Below, piece after piece: positions 35,657-43,969 of a stretch of DNA of 64,000 nucleotides (its first letter is position 1; the number at the start of each line of letters is the position of its first letter). Origin of the DNA: Bradyrhizobium sp. CCGB01 (GTDB lineage: Bacteria; Pseudomonadota; Alphaproteobacteria; Rhizobiales; Xanthobacteraceae); assembly GCF_024199795.1 (NCBI RefSeq), contig NZ_JANADK010000001.1, positions 8,308,001 to 8,372,000 on the forward strand, read 5' to 3'. The notes under the pieces were generated by a model. That model was not told the origin of the DNA, did not search any database, and saw only the letters and a list, made by a program, of their open reading frames with translations. Position numbers and translations under genes: made by a program.

Positions 35657-36039
35657 CCCACGCTCGCCGTCACCACGGCCATCACCGACAGCAGCAGCAC
35701 GATGGTCATGAGCTGGAGCGAGGCGACCGGCTGGGTGCGCCATGCGGTGATCTTGTCGGACAGCGACAAATGGGCCTCGAAGAACTTTGGTTCGTAGACG
35801 GTCTTGAAGACGGTGGGGAAGCTCGGGCCGAGGGTCACAGCTAGCATCGCGTGGGCGAGCGAGGCGATGGCGACGAAGATGGCGACGCCGGGGTCGCCGA
35901 CGAGGTCGTGGTTGCCGACCAGCTTGAGCAGGAAGGCGGCGGCGGCGAAGGTCGGGAAGCTCTGCAGGATCGCGGTCAGCGCGAGGCCTTCGAGCGCGTT
36001 GTACAGGCGGGACTTTCTCGTGGCGGCGATGGTGGCCAT
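35653..36039 (-). CDS. small membrane protein, upstream paralogue of pair
   Basis: A 128-residue inner-membrane protein starting at 36039 (AGGGAGA seven bases upstream). Helix 1 is LEGLALTAILQSFPTFAAAA then FLLKLV; helix 2 VAIFVAIASLAHAMLAVTLG; then FKTVYEPKFFEAHLSLSDKI; helix 3 SLQLMTIVLLLSVMAVVTAS. About half the positions match the overlapping gene at 35282, so the pair arose by tandem duplication and is translationally coupled, consistent with a hetero-oligomer. Function unknown. Confidence 0.75.
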   Translation of the reverse strand: MATIAATRKSRLYNALEGLALTAILQSFPTFAAAAFLLKLVGNHDLVGDPGVAIFVAIASLAHAMLAVTLGPSFPTVFKTVYEPKFFEAHLSLSDKITAWRTQPVASLQLMTIVLLLSVMAVVTASVG

Positions 36040-36173
36040 GGCACGTCTCCCTGATGACATGGGGATGACGTTAATCGGGGCGGGAGGGGCGTGATGTGAG
36101 ATGGGTCACGCGCCTTCGGGGCCCGAGCGAAGGGAGATGGATTCCAACTTCATCGTTCGCGCGAACGTAACCG

Positions 36174-36285
36174 CACACTCCGGCGCATCCCCTTGCGGGG
36201 GAGGGTAAGGGGGTGGCTCTGGGAGAGGTCTGAGTTCGTGGCTACCCCTCTCCCCGCCCCTCCCCCGCAAGGGGGGAGGGAGTGA
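36174..36285. repeat. type C palindromic elements
   Basis: CCCCTTGCGGGGGAGGGTAA then GGGGGTGG, inverted as CTACCCCTCTCCCCGCCCCT then CCCCCGCAAGGGGGGAGGGAG: two C/G-rich hairpins between the small membrane pair and the gene at 36327. No coding frame in the gap 36040-36326 looks real. Confidence 0.6.
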
Positions 36286-36326
36286 GAGAGCGGTGGCCGC
36301 CTTTACTCGCGCGAGCATGACGAAGA

Positions 36327-36575
36327 CTACAGCTTGCCCTGCCCGTTCATCTGGCTCTGCTGCTGCCGCTGCTTGTCCTGCTGCATTTGCTGTTCTTTGG
36401 CGTGATGGCGGCCGTAAAGGCAGCCGGCGGCGGCGCCGAGGACGCCGTGATGACCGGCATAATGGCCGGCGACGCCGCCGACGACGGCGCCCTTGATGCA
36501 GCCCTTGGCGTTGGCGGCGGAGGTCGCGCCAAGCATCAGAAGCGCGGCGGCCACAGTGAGAAGCGGGGAATTCAT
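36327..36575 (-). CDS. small exported glycine-zipper protein
   Basis: An 82-residue protein from the start at 36575: signal peptide MNSPLLTVAAALLMLGATSA ANA, then KGCIKGAVVGGVAGHYAGHH then GVLGAAAGCLYGRHHA, a glycine-zipper motif (G-x3-G-x3-G) flanked by two cysteines and several histidines, and a Gln-rich tail (EQQMQQDKQRQQQSQMNGQG). Likely periplasmic or membrane-associating. Similar short proteins are common in Bradyrhizobium-type genomes and unnamed. The gap upstream (36576-36872, 297 bp) holds nothing recognisable besides presumed divergent promoters. Confidence 0.75.
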   Translation of the reverse strand: MNSPLLTVAAALLMLGATSAANAKGCIKGAVVGGVAGHYAGHHGVLGAAAGCLYGRHHAKEQQMQQDKQRQQQSQMNGQGKL

Positions 36576-36872
36576 GGATCGATGTCTCCGGATGCGATGT
36601 CTCGTCGTCAACGAGCGCGGATGGGTCCGGGTTCCCGCTCGCGCGGCATGGCAGGGCGCGCTCGCCGATAGGCGCGCGGCGTCATCGCAAGACTCCGGTC
36701 CCGTGCGAATTCATGCGAGTGGACAAACGCGCAACCCCGAAAATTGCAGCCCCATGAACCCGGCATTGCGCCGGCGCGTCATATTCGAGAGACATCCTGT
36801 GTTTTTGCGGATTGATGGATCCATGAACCGCACGATAGCGTTTGCAATCCACGGCCGACGAGGGCGGGAGGC

Positions 36873-37325
36873 ATGACGATTGACTCGCTGAACAGGCAAC
36901 GCGTGCTGCATCTGCTGGAGAGTTTCGCGCGTGGCGATCTCGAGGCCGCGCTGTCGTGCTGCACCGACGACGTCGACTTCCTCACCCACGCGCCGATCGA
37001 CATCCTGCCGCACATGGTGCCGCGCCACGGCAAGGAAGAGCTGCGCGCGCTCTGGCAGACGGTGTGGTCGCGCTATTCGGAGATCCGCTACAAGGCGCCG
37101 CACGTCCTCGCCGACGGCGACGAGGTCGCGACCTACCTGCACACCTACTTCAGGAAGCGCAGCAACGATCGCATCGTGCAGTTCGACATGGCCGTGTTCT
37201 ACACCTTCCGGGGCGGGCTGGTGGCGCAGATCCGCGAGATCATCGATTCCTACGATCTGGTGCAGCAGGTGCTGGAGCGGGAGATCGGGCCGCTGATCGC
37301 GGGGGCGCAGACGGACGGGGTGTAG
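36873..37325 (+). CDS. NTF2-like (SnoaL-type) protein, copy 1
   Basis: A 150-residue alpha+beta-cone protein: N-terminal helices LNRQRVLHLLESFARGDLEA, then LSCCTDDVDFLTHAPIDILP, strands YKAPHVLADGDEVATYLHTY and VQFDMAVFYTFRGGLVAQIR, ending EIIDSYDLVQQVLEREIGPL. This is the SnoaL/ketosteroid-isomerase-like scaffold. Conserved Asp and His at the pocket (DDVDF; HMVPRHGKE) suit either catalysis or ligand binding. GGGAGG precedes the start. Paralogous to the gene at 37544. Confidence 0.85.
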   Translation: MTIDSLNRQRVLHLLESFARGDLEAALSCCTDDVDFLTHAPIDILPHMVPRHGKEELRALWQTVWSRYSEIRYKAPHVLADGDEVATYLHTYFRKRSNDRIVQFDMAVFYTFRGGLVAQIREIIDSYDLVQQVLEREIGPLIAGAQTDGV

Positions 37326-37543
37326 CCTCGCTGTCGTCCCCGCCACAGCAGAGACCGGGAGATTACGGGGTTCTATTGCAAATCTCACAAAGCGCGCTCA
37401 ATTGTGCATTGCAAAAACGTGATTTGAGTTTTGCCTGAAATCCCGTATTTGTTCGTACACAAATGAGTTGAGCAGCCCGCGGCACCGTTTTCGTGCACGG
37501 GGTTGTTTCCGTTTTTGCAAGCCAGTTTCAGGACGCCCCCAAA

Positions 37544-37984
37544 ATGACAGAGCACAGCCTCTGGCGTTTCTCGCGCGCGTTGCACCGCGCGGTGAACGAC
37601 CGGCATTTCGAGGATATCGAGGCCCTGATCGACGAGGACGTCGAATGGGCGATCTACGGCCCGATCGACATGTTTCCGTTCCTCGGCGCGCGCCAGGGCA
37701 AGGACGCCGTGCTCGACGTCATCCACCAGCTTGCTGACAATTTCCGTGTCCGCCGCTTCGACCGCGAGAGCATCATGCTCGGCGTCGATTCCGCCGCATC
37801 GATGCTGCGCTATTCGCTGACGGCGCTGGATTCCGACAAGCCGATCAGCTTGCGGGTCGCGCAGTTTGCCCAGTTCAAGGCGGGCAGGCTGATCAGCATG
37901 CGGGTGCTCGTCGACACTTTCGATCTGGTTGAACAGGCACTCGGCCGCGCCATTCATCTGCCGAAGATGACGAGCGCCGGCTGA
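37544..37984 (+). CDS. NTF2-like (SnoaL-type) protein, copy 2
   Basis: A 146-residue paralogue of the gene at 36873: EDIEALIDEDVEWAIYGPID, MFPFLGARQGKDAVLDVIHQ and ISMRVLVDTFDLVEQALGRA align with the first copy. The start at 37544 is favoured because it begins just before the family domain. The 218-bp gap before it is A/T-rich and carries TTTGT-TCGTAC-ACAAA, an inverted repeat around 37448-37464, which may be an operator for this copy, so the two genes may be independently transcribed. Confidence 0.85.
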   Translation: MTEHSLWRFSRALHRAVNDRHFEDIEALIDEDVEWAIYGPIDMFPFLGARQGKDAVLDVIHQLADNFRVRRFDRESIMLGVDSAASMLRYSLTALDSDKPISLRVAQFAQFKAGRLISMRVLVDTFDLVEQALGRAIHLPKMTSAG

Positions 37985-38253
37985 GGGGGACGCCAACGGG
38001 CCCCGCTTTCGGGACCGATGACGATGCCTGGCGCGACGTCCTGGCCTCCAGCCCCGCCGGATGCCGTCGTGGAAAAGCTCGTCATCGGGCGCGCGCCTTT
38101 CGCGCGGCCCGTTGGTTCGTCATTCCAGGCGAGCCGCCACAATTTCGCAACGATAGATCACCATCGTTTGAGCGGACCGATTGGCGCATGGTCATCACGG
38201 ACCGCCGCATTATAGTGGCGGGAAGCATGCGCCAGGGGCTCGCGGGCAGGACG

Positions 38254-39183
38254 ATGGAATTCTCGACAGGTTTTGGCTGGACCAGGCTGCCGGTGCTGGC
38301 GGCCGTATTCATTTTGGGCTCGGTGCTGACGGTGTCGGCGCAGATCATTCCACCCTTCTCCCCACCCGCTGCAGTGCCCGACGACGAGGCAGAGACCGAG
38401 GCCACGGAGACCGCGGCGGCCCCCGACGCCAACGACCCCGACGTGCTCAAGGGCATCGACGTCGACAAGCTCGACTGGAGCCAGCTCGCGATCGACGCCG
38501 GCACCGGCAACGACATCGCGGCCGCCAAGAAGCGCGCCCAGGCCGCCGCCAAGGACGGCATGAACTGGTCGACCAACACCAATGCCAACGGCTCCTCGTC
38601 GGTGGCGGTGAAGCAGTCCGTGTTCTCGTTCTGGGACACGCGGATCGGCGCCGACATGACGGTGGCGAGCGAGCCGCGGACGATGTCCGAGCTGCTGGCG
38701 CAGAAAGCCGGCAATGGCGGCAGCCTGCCGCAATCCTCCGGCAGCGCCTGGGCGGCCGCGACCGCGCCGGGCGCCGGCTCGATCTGGGACAAGACCGCGG
38801 TGGAAGCCCGCGTCGACCCCGGCGCCGAGCAGAGCAAGATCGGGGCGTCGCTGACCAAGTCGGTGCCGCTCTCGAACGATACGTCGCTGACGCTCCAGAA
38901 CGGCTACAGCGTCAACCAGCAGGGCACGACCGCAGTGCCCGGCATCGGCGGCCACATCACCCGCAATTACGAGACCGACCAGACCGCCAAGGTCACCATC
39001 ACCGACACCGGCACCAGCATCACCGCCGGCCAGTCGCTGTCGACCACCGACGACAAATGGCTACGCAAGGTCGGTGCCGAGCAAAAGCTGTTCGACAACG
39101 TCACCGTCTCCGGCTCGGTCGGCGAGACCTCGCAAGGCGCGATCAACAAGAGCCTGACGGCGGGCTTCAAGAAGAGCTGGTAG
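38254..39183 (+). CDS. hypothetical secreted protein, possible beta-rich
   Basis: About 309 residues. N-terminal hydrophobic signal (TRLPVLAAVFILGSVLTVSA) then an acidic linker DDEAETEATETAAAPDANDP. The rest is Ser/Thr/Gly-rich with alternating pattern strands: SSSVAVKQSVFSFWDTRIGA, DTSLTLQNGYSVNQQGTTAV, HITRNYETDQTAKVTITDTG, TVSGSVGETSQGAINKSLTA, ending GFKKSW. The repetitive short amphipathic strands and terminal aromatic residue suggest an outer-membrane or surface beta structure. No family recognised. In-frame ATGs at 38188 and 38227 are alternatives; 38254 gives the most compact signal peptide. Confidence 0.65.
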   Translation: MEFSTGFGWTRLPVLAAVFILGSVLTVSAQIIPPFSPPAAVPDDEAETEATETAAAPDANDPDVLKGIDVDKLDWSQLAIDAGTGNDIAAAKKRAQAAAKDGMNWSTNTNANGSSSVAVKQSVFSFWDTRIGADMTVASEPRTMSELLAQKAGNGGSLPQSSGSAWAAATAPGAGSIWDKTAVEARVDPGAEQSKIGASLTKSVPLSNDTSLTLQNGYSVNQQGTTAVPGIGGHITRNYETDQTAKVTITDTGTSITAGQSLSTTDDKWLRKVGAEQKLFDNVTVSGSVGETSQGAINKSLTAGFKKSW

Positions 39184-39202
39184 TCGAACGTCGGCTCTCT
39201 CC

Positions 39203-39336
39203 CCTCATCCTGAGGAGCGCTCCAAAGGAGCGCGTCTCGAAGGATAAAGGCTCGCTGAGGCAGTCGGGCCTGCGTGGTTCTCGCGGCGATGCGCAGCATC
39301 GTCCGCTGCGCGCGCTTCGCGCTCCCCACCATGAGG
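39203..39336. repeat. palindromic intergenic element, type A
   Basis: CCTCATCCTGAGGAGCGC then GGAGCGCGTCTCGAAGGAT at the left and GCGCGCGCTTCGCGCTCCCC then ACCATGAGG at the right. Third copy of the family at 3914 and 26089. It makes up most of the 336-bp gap 39184-39519, which otherwise shows no gene. Confidence 0.65.
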
Positions 39337-39519
39337 ATAGGTTCATGGTCCCAGCCGGCGTTCAGACTCTCGTAACCATACGCCACGGCAAAGCCCCCAA
39401 TTGGTCCGCCCTTGCCGCACCTTGGCCAAGTTGCGGTCAAAATCCGACGCCCTAGTCCCCACAGATGTCGTCGTGCGGGGGACACTCGCGCCGCGCTCAA
39501 CGCGAACAGGGGAATAACG

Positions 39520-39942
39520 ATGAACGCCATGCGTCCGGAAAAGACCGAATCCACCGAGACCGAGACGGTCGACAACAACCTCGCCGCAGTGACGGAAGTC
39601 GAGGCCGGCATCCGTGACTTCGTCCGGAACGACATCGCCTATCTGCGCCGTCCGGCATCGGCGACCGCCGACGCGCCGCCGCTCGATCCGAGCGCGGAAG
39701 CCACCGTCACCAACGTCAATTCGCTGATCCAGCGCGTCGCCGGCACCTCACTCGCCGAGATCGAGAATCTGATCTCCGAGCTCGAGAGCCTGCGCGACCT
39801 GCTCCACGCCGAAGGCCAGCGCGTCCAGCGCGAGATCTCCGGCTACGCCCAGCTCAGCCAGGCCGCGATGAAGTCGACCCGCATGATCGCCGACAACGTC
39901 GCGCAGTGGAAGCGCGCCGCCGACGGCCTGCGCAACAGCTGA
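39520..39942 (+). CDS. hypothetical coiled-coil-like protein, 140 aa
   Basis: A 140-residue protein, start at 39520 preceded by AGGGGAATAACG. The acidic N-terminus (KTESTETETVDNNLAAVTEV) is followed by a helical body with heptad spacing: VNSLIQRVAGTSLAEIENLI, SELESLRDLLHAEGQRVQRE, ISGYAQLSQAAMKSTRMIAD. No signal peptide or membrane span. The arrangement recalls small phasin-like or chemotaxis-associated helical proteins, but no family can be named. Composition is typical of the genome. Confidence 0.75.
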   Translation: MNAMRPEKTESTETETVDNNLAAVTEVEAGIRDFVRNDIAYLRRPASATADAPPLDPSAEATVTNVNSLIQRVAGTSLAEIENLISELESLRDLLHAEGQRVQREISGYAQLSQAAMKSTRMIADNVAQWKRAADGLRNS

Positions 39943-40125
39943 TCGCCGACGTCATGCATCATCGGCCGCCGCGTTCCGAAAGGGGCGCGGCGGTTTTGAT
40001 TCAGGGTGCATCCTCAATGGAGAATGTGGCCGGCCGGGCCAACACCGCCTTTGAACCCTCCCCCGTGTCCCGGCGACCAATGCCAAGCGCCCGTGCCGCT
40101 ACGGCCGGTCCTGGGGACATTTCAG

Positions 40126-40263
40126 ATGGAAAGCATTCGGCCCGACAATACGGACCCGATCCCGCTGCGGCCCGCGCCGAACCAGTTCGGCACGATCATG
40201 CTGCGCTTCGTGGGATTGCTGGCGGTTGCGATCGCGGTGCTGGCGTTCGTTTATAGCCGCTGA
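40126..40263 (+). CDS. tiny single-span membrane protein, 45 aa
   Basis: A 45-residue protein: polar N-terminus MESIRPDNTDPIPLRPAPNQ and one membrane helix (FGTIMLRFVGLLAVAIAVLA FVYSR) with a C-terminal Arg anchor. GGGGA lies upstream of the ATG. No family recognised. It is convergent with another tiny membrane protein (40306). Confidence 0.6.
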   Translation: MESIRPDNTDPIPLRPAPNQFGTIMLRFVGLLAVAIAVLAFVYSR

Positions 40264-40294
40264 AGGTGGAGGCGGGCCGTCCGCCTCCGGGGAG

Positions 40295-40310
40295 TTAACG
40301 AGCCGTTAAC
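40295..40310. promoter_or_regulatory. TTAA-N7-TTAAC motif (CtrA-like) in a convergent gap
   Basis: The motif matches the CtrA consensus, but it sits between the 3' ends of two convergent genes and overlaps one stop codon. The same bases include the palindrome GCCGTTAACGGC (40302-40313), so a chance match or a bidirectional terminator hairpin is at least as likely. Confidence 0.2.
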
Positions 40311-40452
40311 GGCTGGCGTCGACCGTCGAGGCTTCGAGGGTGTAGCCACCATCGGCATAGCCCTTCACCACCATGCCGGCGACCAGCATCACGGCCAGCG
40401 TCGCGGTAGCAAAGATGAATCCGACCAGCTTGAGTGCGCCGCGGTCTGCCAT
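40306..40452 (-). CDS. tiny single-span membrane protein, 48 aa
   Basis: A 48-residue protein, start ATG 40452 preceded by GAGGACC. Basic N-terminus MADRGALKLV, a membrane helix GFIFATATLAVMLVAGMVV, and a short polar tail KGYADGGYTLEASTVDASR. No family recognised. An upstream in-frame ATG (40491) would add 13 polar residues; the nearer ribosome site favours 40452. Confidence 0.62.
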   Translation of the reverse strand: MADRGALKLVGFIFATATLAVMLVAGMVVKGYADGGYTLEASTVDASR

Positions 40453-40600
40453 GGTCCTCGTGTCCCCTGTTCTCTGCCCAATTCGTTTCAATTAGACAGC
40501 GACAGGTTCATAATTGGTTAGCAACTCGATGGTTCCGCTAACTGCTTTGCGGGTAACCACGTTGAGCAGGCTTATGGCAGCCGCCCTGAATCGCGTCCAT

Positions 40601-40629
40601 AGCGCGCGGGCAACACTCGCGCGCTCTTT
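40601..40629 (+). terminator. hairpin with short T-run
   Basis: AGCGCGCG-GGCAACACT-CGCGCGCT is a perfect 8-bp GC stem followed directly by four T on the plus strand. No plus-strand gene ends nearby, so it either ends an unannotated short transcript from the A/T-rich region 40480-40560 or acts on the minus-strand MaoC transcript (no T-run in that direction). Confidence 0.4.
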
Positions 40630-40652
40630 TGGCCGTTCATCTTGGAACTGAT

Positions 40653-41135
40653 CTAATCACCCTTCGCGCGCATCGGCACGAAGGCGCTGGCGGTGATGGA
40701 ATAGACCTCCTCGCCGCGTTGGTTGGTGCCGGTGGTGCGGGCGGTCAAGATGCCCCAGCCGGGACGCGAGGCTGATGTGCGCTTGTCGATGACGACGTTG
40801 ACGTAACTCACCGTGTCGCCCGCGAGCACCGGCTTGATCCAGCGCAGGTCGCGAAAGCCCGGCGACGGGCCCCACACCGCGACCTCCTCGCCGCGTGAAG
40901 CGGCCTCACGCGCCAGACGCTGGCCGTCCGCGACAAGCAGGCTCATGCAGGCCGAGCCGACATGCCAGCCCGAAGCGGCAAGCCCGCCGAACAGCGAGTT
41001 CTTGCCTTCCTCCTCGTCGAGATGAAAGCGCTGCGGGTCGAACTTTGCGGCGAAGGTCTTGATGGACTCCGCCGTGAACGTGTACGCGCCGATCTCGCGG
41101 CGGTGGCCGATCTCGGTCTCCTCGAAAAAAGGCAT
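40653..41135 (-). CDS. MaoC-like dehydratase, second of pair
   Basis: A 160-residue single hot-dog domain: GAYTFTAESIKTFAAKFDPQ then RFHLDEEEGKNSLFGGLAAS, the (R)-hydratase motif with Asp and His of F-D-P-Q-x-x-H-L-D, then VWGPSPGFRDLRWIKPVLAG DTV and GILTARTTGTNQRGEEVYSI. Such enzymes hydrate enoyl-CoA or related acyl-CoAs. Its ATG overlaps the stop of the homologous upstream gene by one base, so the two are coupled and may form the usual hetero-hot-dog dimer. Confidence 0.9.
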   Translation of the reverse strand: MPFFEETEIGHRREIGAYTFTAESIKTFAAKFDPQRFHLDEEEGKNSLFGGLAASGWHVGSACMSLLVADGQRLAREAASRGEEVAVWGPSPGFRDLRWIKPVLAGDTVSYVNVVIDKRTSASRPGWGILTARTTGTNQRGEEVYSITASAFVPMRAKGD

Positions 41136-41587
41136 CAGACCGCTCCCTCGCGCCGCTTGATCAGGATCGGCGAGGTCATCTCGCCCAGCGCCTGCCCCGC
41201 CGCGTTACGCACGGTGCATTTGAACTTGACGATGCCGAGATCAGGGCGGCTCTTCGAGGTGCGGGCCTCCAACACGTCGACATCGAGCGTGAGGTCGTCG
41301 CCGGGCCTCAAGGGAGACAACCACCGCACCTCGTCGACGCCGGGCGAGCCGAGTGACGCGGCGCGGGTGATGAAACCGTCGGCCATCATCCGCATCATCA
41401 GCGAGCAGAGGTGCCAGCCCGAGCCGGACAGGCCGCGCAGCATGCTGTTGGCCGCGGCCTCCTCGTCGAGGTGCATCGGTTGCGGATCGAACTCGGCGGC
41501 AAAGGCCAAAATCTCGTCGCGGGTGACATGGCGCGGGCCGAATGTTCCGTAGCGGCCGGGCGGGAAGTCTTCAAAGGTCAGGGTCAT
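41135..41587 (-). CDS. MaoC-like dehydratase, first of pair
   Basis: A 150-residue hot-dog protein from the start at 41587: FEDFPPGRYGTFGPRHVTRD, EILAFAAEFDPQPMHLDEEA with the catalytic Asp/His pair, GSGWHLCSLMMRMMADGF, VDEVRWLSPLRPGDDLTL, then RPDLGIVKFKCTVRNAAGQA. It is homologous to the gene downstream with the catalytic motif intact in both. Substrate unknown; no acyl-CoA genes adjoin. Confidence 0.9.
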   Translation of the reverse strand: MTLTFEDFPPGRYGTFGPRHVTRDEILAFAAEFDPQPMHLDEEAAANSMLRGLSGSGWHLCSLMMRMMADGFITRAASLGSPGVDEVRWLSPLRPGDDLTLDVDVLEARTSKSRPDLGIVKFKCTVRNAAGQALGEMTSPILIKRREGAV

Positions 41588-41781
41588 CTTGGGCTTGCTG
41601 GCTGAAATGACAGATTGTGGCCGCACTTTGCGGCAATCTCAACCCGCCGGCCCGCATGGCTCGTGCTACATTCGACGCGGCGGCGTGGTCTGAGTCGGAT
41701 CAGCCGAGGGCCGAGATCCACACGAAGGCCCAATTTGGCAAGGCCCTGTTTGGCGAGGCCTGGTTTGTCTTGGGGAGAGCA

Positions 41782-42078
41782 ATGTTTTCATTCAGCGACC
41801 TGTTTCAATGGGACCGCTTTATCACTCCGACGATCATCAAGACATTTTACTGGCTGGTGATCGCGCTGATCTGCCTGTTCGGCCTTTCCGGCGTCTTCTC
41901 AGGACTCGCGACCATGGCGATCAGCCCGTTCGGCGGCTTCCTGCTGCTGCTGTCGTCGATCGCAAGCGTCGTCGTCGGCATCGTGTTCTCGCGCATCGCC
42001 GCGGAGCTGATCCTGATCGTCTTCCGCATCAACGAGCATCTCGGCGCGATAAGGGACCAGGGCGGCGGGATGAAGTGA
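41782..42078 (+). CDS. DUF4282 membrane protein
   Basis: A 98-residue protein, start at 41782 with GGGGAGA upstream. MFSFSDLFQWDRFITPTIIK leads into two membrane helices (FYWLVIALICLFGLSGVFSG; GGFLLLLSSIASVVVGIVFS) and ends RIAAELILIVFRINEHLGAI, the DUF4282 signature (L-I-x-x-F-R-I-N-E-x-L). The family is a small two-span protein of unknown function. Followed by a type B repeat. Confidence 0.9.
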   Translation: MFSFSDLFQWDRFITPTIIKTFYWLVIALICLFGLSGVFSGLATMAISPFGGFLLLLSSIASVVVGIVFSRIAAELILIVFRINEHLGAIRDQGGGMK

Positions 42079-42092
42079 GGCAGGCGCAGTGC

Positions 42093-42182
42093 CGTAGGGT
42101 GGGCAAAGCGAAGCGTGCCCACCTCTTTTGTCGTATTGGATAGATGGTGGGCACGGCGCGATGCGCCTTTGCCCACCCTACG
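42093..42182. repeat. palindromic intergenic element, type B
   Basis: GTAGGGTGGGCAAAGCGAAG then CGTGCCCACC at the left, GATGGTGGGCACGGCGCGAT then GCGCCTTTGCCCACCCTACG at the right. Between the convergent DUF4282 and ychF genes. Nearly the same as the element at 7018. Confidence 0.85.
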
Positions 42183-42199
42183 GGAGCGAGCTCCGCTTC

Positions 42200-43297
42200 T
42201 TACGTATTAAACCGGAAATGCATCACGTCGCCGTCGGCGACGACGTATTCCTTGCCTTCGAGGCGCAGCTTGCCGGCATCGCGGGCGCCGGCTTCGCCGT
42301 TCAGCGCGACGTAGTCCTCATACGCGATGGTCTCGGCGCGGATGAAGCCTTTCTCGAAGTCGGTATGGATCACGCCGGCCGCGCCGGGCGCCTTGGTGCC
42401 GCGATAGATGGTCCAGGCGCGCGCTTCCTTCGGACCCACCGTGAAATAGGTGATGAGGTCGAGCAGCGTGTAGCCGGCGCGGATCAGGCGATCGAGGCCG
42501 GCTTCTTCGAGACCCAGCGTCTCCAGGAAGTCGGCGCGCTCTTCGCGCGAGATGGTGGCGATCTCGGATTCGATCTTGGCGGAGATGACGACGGCGACGG
42601 CGCCTTCCTTGGCGGCCTGCTCCTGCACCGCCTTGGAGAACGAGTTGCCCGTGGCGGCCGAGCCTTCCTCGACGTTGCAGACATAGAGCACGGGCTTGGA
42701 CGACAGCAGGCCGAGCATCCCGAAGGCACGCTCCTCCTCCGCCTTGCGCTCGACGAGACGCGCAGGCTTGCCTTCGCGCAGCAGCACGAGCGTGCGATTG
42801 ACGAGATCGAGCTGCTCCTTGGCATCCTTGTCGTTGCCCTTGGCCTTCTTGGACAAATTGTCGACGCGCTTCTCGAGGCTGTCGAGGTCGGCGAGCATCA
42901 GCTCGGTCTCGATGGTTTCGATGTCGGCGAGCGGCGCGATCTTGCCCTCGACATGGGTGATGTCGGAGTCCTCAAAGCAGCGCACGACATGCGCGATGGC
43001 GTCGACCTCGCGGATGTTGGCCAAAAACTGGTTGCCGAGGCCTTCACCCTTGGAGGCGCCGCGCACGAGGCCCGCGATGTCGACGAAGGTCAGCCGGGTC
43101 GGAATGATCTGCGCCGATTTGGCGATCGCCGAGAGCTTGTCGAGCCGCGGATCCGGCACCGCAACCTCGCCGACGTTCGGCTCGATGGTGCAGAACGGAT
43201 AGTTCGCAGCCTGCGCCGCGGCCGTCTCGGTCAGCGCATTGAACAAGGTCGACTTGCCGACATTGGGCAATCCGACGATCCCGCATTTAAATCCCAC
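42200..43297 (-). CDS. ychF: redox-regulated ATPase YchF
   Basis: A 365-residue OBG-family P-loop NTPase. G1 is [15 protein letters not shown], followed by [20 protein letters not shown]3 [20 protein letters not shown], and the ATP-specific NxxE motif in [10 protein letters not shown]. The C-terminal TGS-like domain ends [17 protein letters not shown], the invariant YchF tail. YchF binds ribosomes and is involved in stress response and translation start fidelity. It follows pth by five bases, the common pth-ychF pairing. Confidence 0.97.
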   Translation of the reverse strand: MGFKCGIVGLPNVGKSTLFNALTETAAAQAANYPFCTIEPNVGEVAVPDPRLDKLSAIAKSAQIIPTRLTFVDIAGLVRGASKGEGLGNQFLANIREVDAIAHVVRCFEDSDITHVEGKIAPLADIETIETELMLADLDSLEKRVDNLSKKAKGNDKDAKEQLDLVNRTLVLLREGKPARLVERKAEEERAFGMLGLLSSKPVLYVCNVEEGSAATGNSFSKAVQEQAAKEGAVAVVISAKIESEIATISREERADFLETLGLEEAGLDRLIRAGYTLLDLITYFTVGPKEARAWTIYRGTKAPGAAGVIHTDFEKGFIRAETIAYEDYVALNGEAGARDAGKLRLEGKEYVVADGDVMHFRFNT

Positions 43298-43302
43298 GAG
43301 CG

Positions 43303-43908
43303 TTATTCCTTGCCGTTCTCGTCCTTGGTCAAAAATCCCTTCGCCTGCATGGCGAGATGCACCCTGTTGGCGAAGGTCGCGTCAGTGCCTTTGGCAACCA
43401 ATGCCGCATGCTCGGCCACCGCCTCGCACAGCGTCGCCACCCAGTCATTGTCGGCCTTGGCGAAGTCCGACAGCACGTGGCCATGCACCAGCTCCTTGAC
43501 GCCGGGATGACCGATGCCGAGTCGCACCCGGCGGTACTCGTTGCCGATATGCGCCGAGATCGAGCGCAGGCCGTTGTGGCCGGCGATGCCGCCGCCGATC
43601 TTCACCCGCACCTTGCCCGGCGGCAGCTCGAGCTCGTCATGGAATACGGTGACGTCGCCCGGCGCGATCTTGAAGAAGCTTGCGGCTTCCTGCACGGCGC
43701 GGCCGGAATCGTTCATGTAGGTCGTGGGCTTGAGCAGGATCACGCGCTCAGGTCCGAGCGTGCCTTCCGAGGTCTCGCCCTGAAAACGACGGCGCCATGG
43801 TGCGAAACCATGACGCCGCGCGATCTCGTCGACGGCCATGAAGCCGATATTGTGCCGGTTACGTGCGTATTTCGCGCCGGGATTGCCGAGCCCAACAAAG
43901 AGTCGCAT
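43303..43908 (-). CDS. pth: peptidyl-tRNA hydrolase
   Basis: A 201-residue esterase that recycles peptidyl-t[23 protein letters not shown] contains the catalytic His19; [34 protein letters not shown] and GHNGLRSI supply the catalytic Asp and tRNA-binding Asn residues. Length typical. It is between rplY and ychF in the conserved order rplY-pth-ychF, probably one operon. Confidence 0.97.
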   Translation of the reverse strand: MRLFVGLGNPGAKYARNRHNIGFMAVDEIARRHGFAPWRRRFQGETSEGTLGPERVILLKPTTYMNDSGRAVQEAASFFKIAPGDVTVFHDELELPPGKVRVKIGGGIAGHNGLRSISAHIGNEYRRVRLGIGHPGVKELVHGHVLSDFAKADNDWVATLCEAVAEHAALVAKGTDATFANRVHLAMQAKGFLTKDENGKE

Positions 43909-43969
43909 GACGCGGCGCGCCCCTCAGCTAGCGCGCGATCAGGGACCGCGCGCCAGCTCTTTTAAGAGA

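Noticed and set aside
40295..40310. Second CtrA consensus match
   Set aside because: It sits between convergent stop codons and inside a short palindrome, not in a promoter position; listed at low confidence only.
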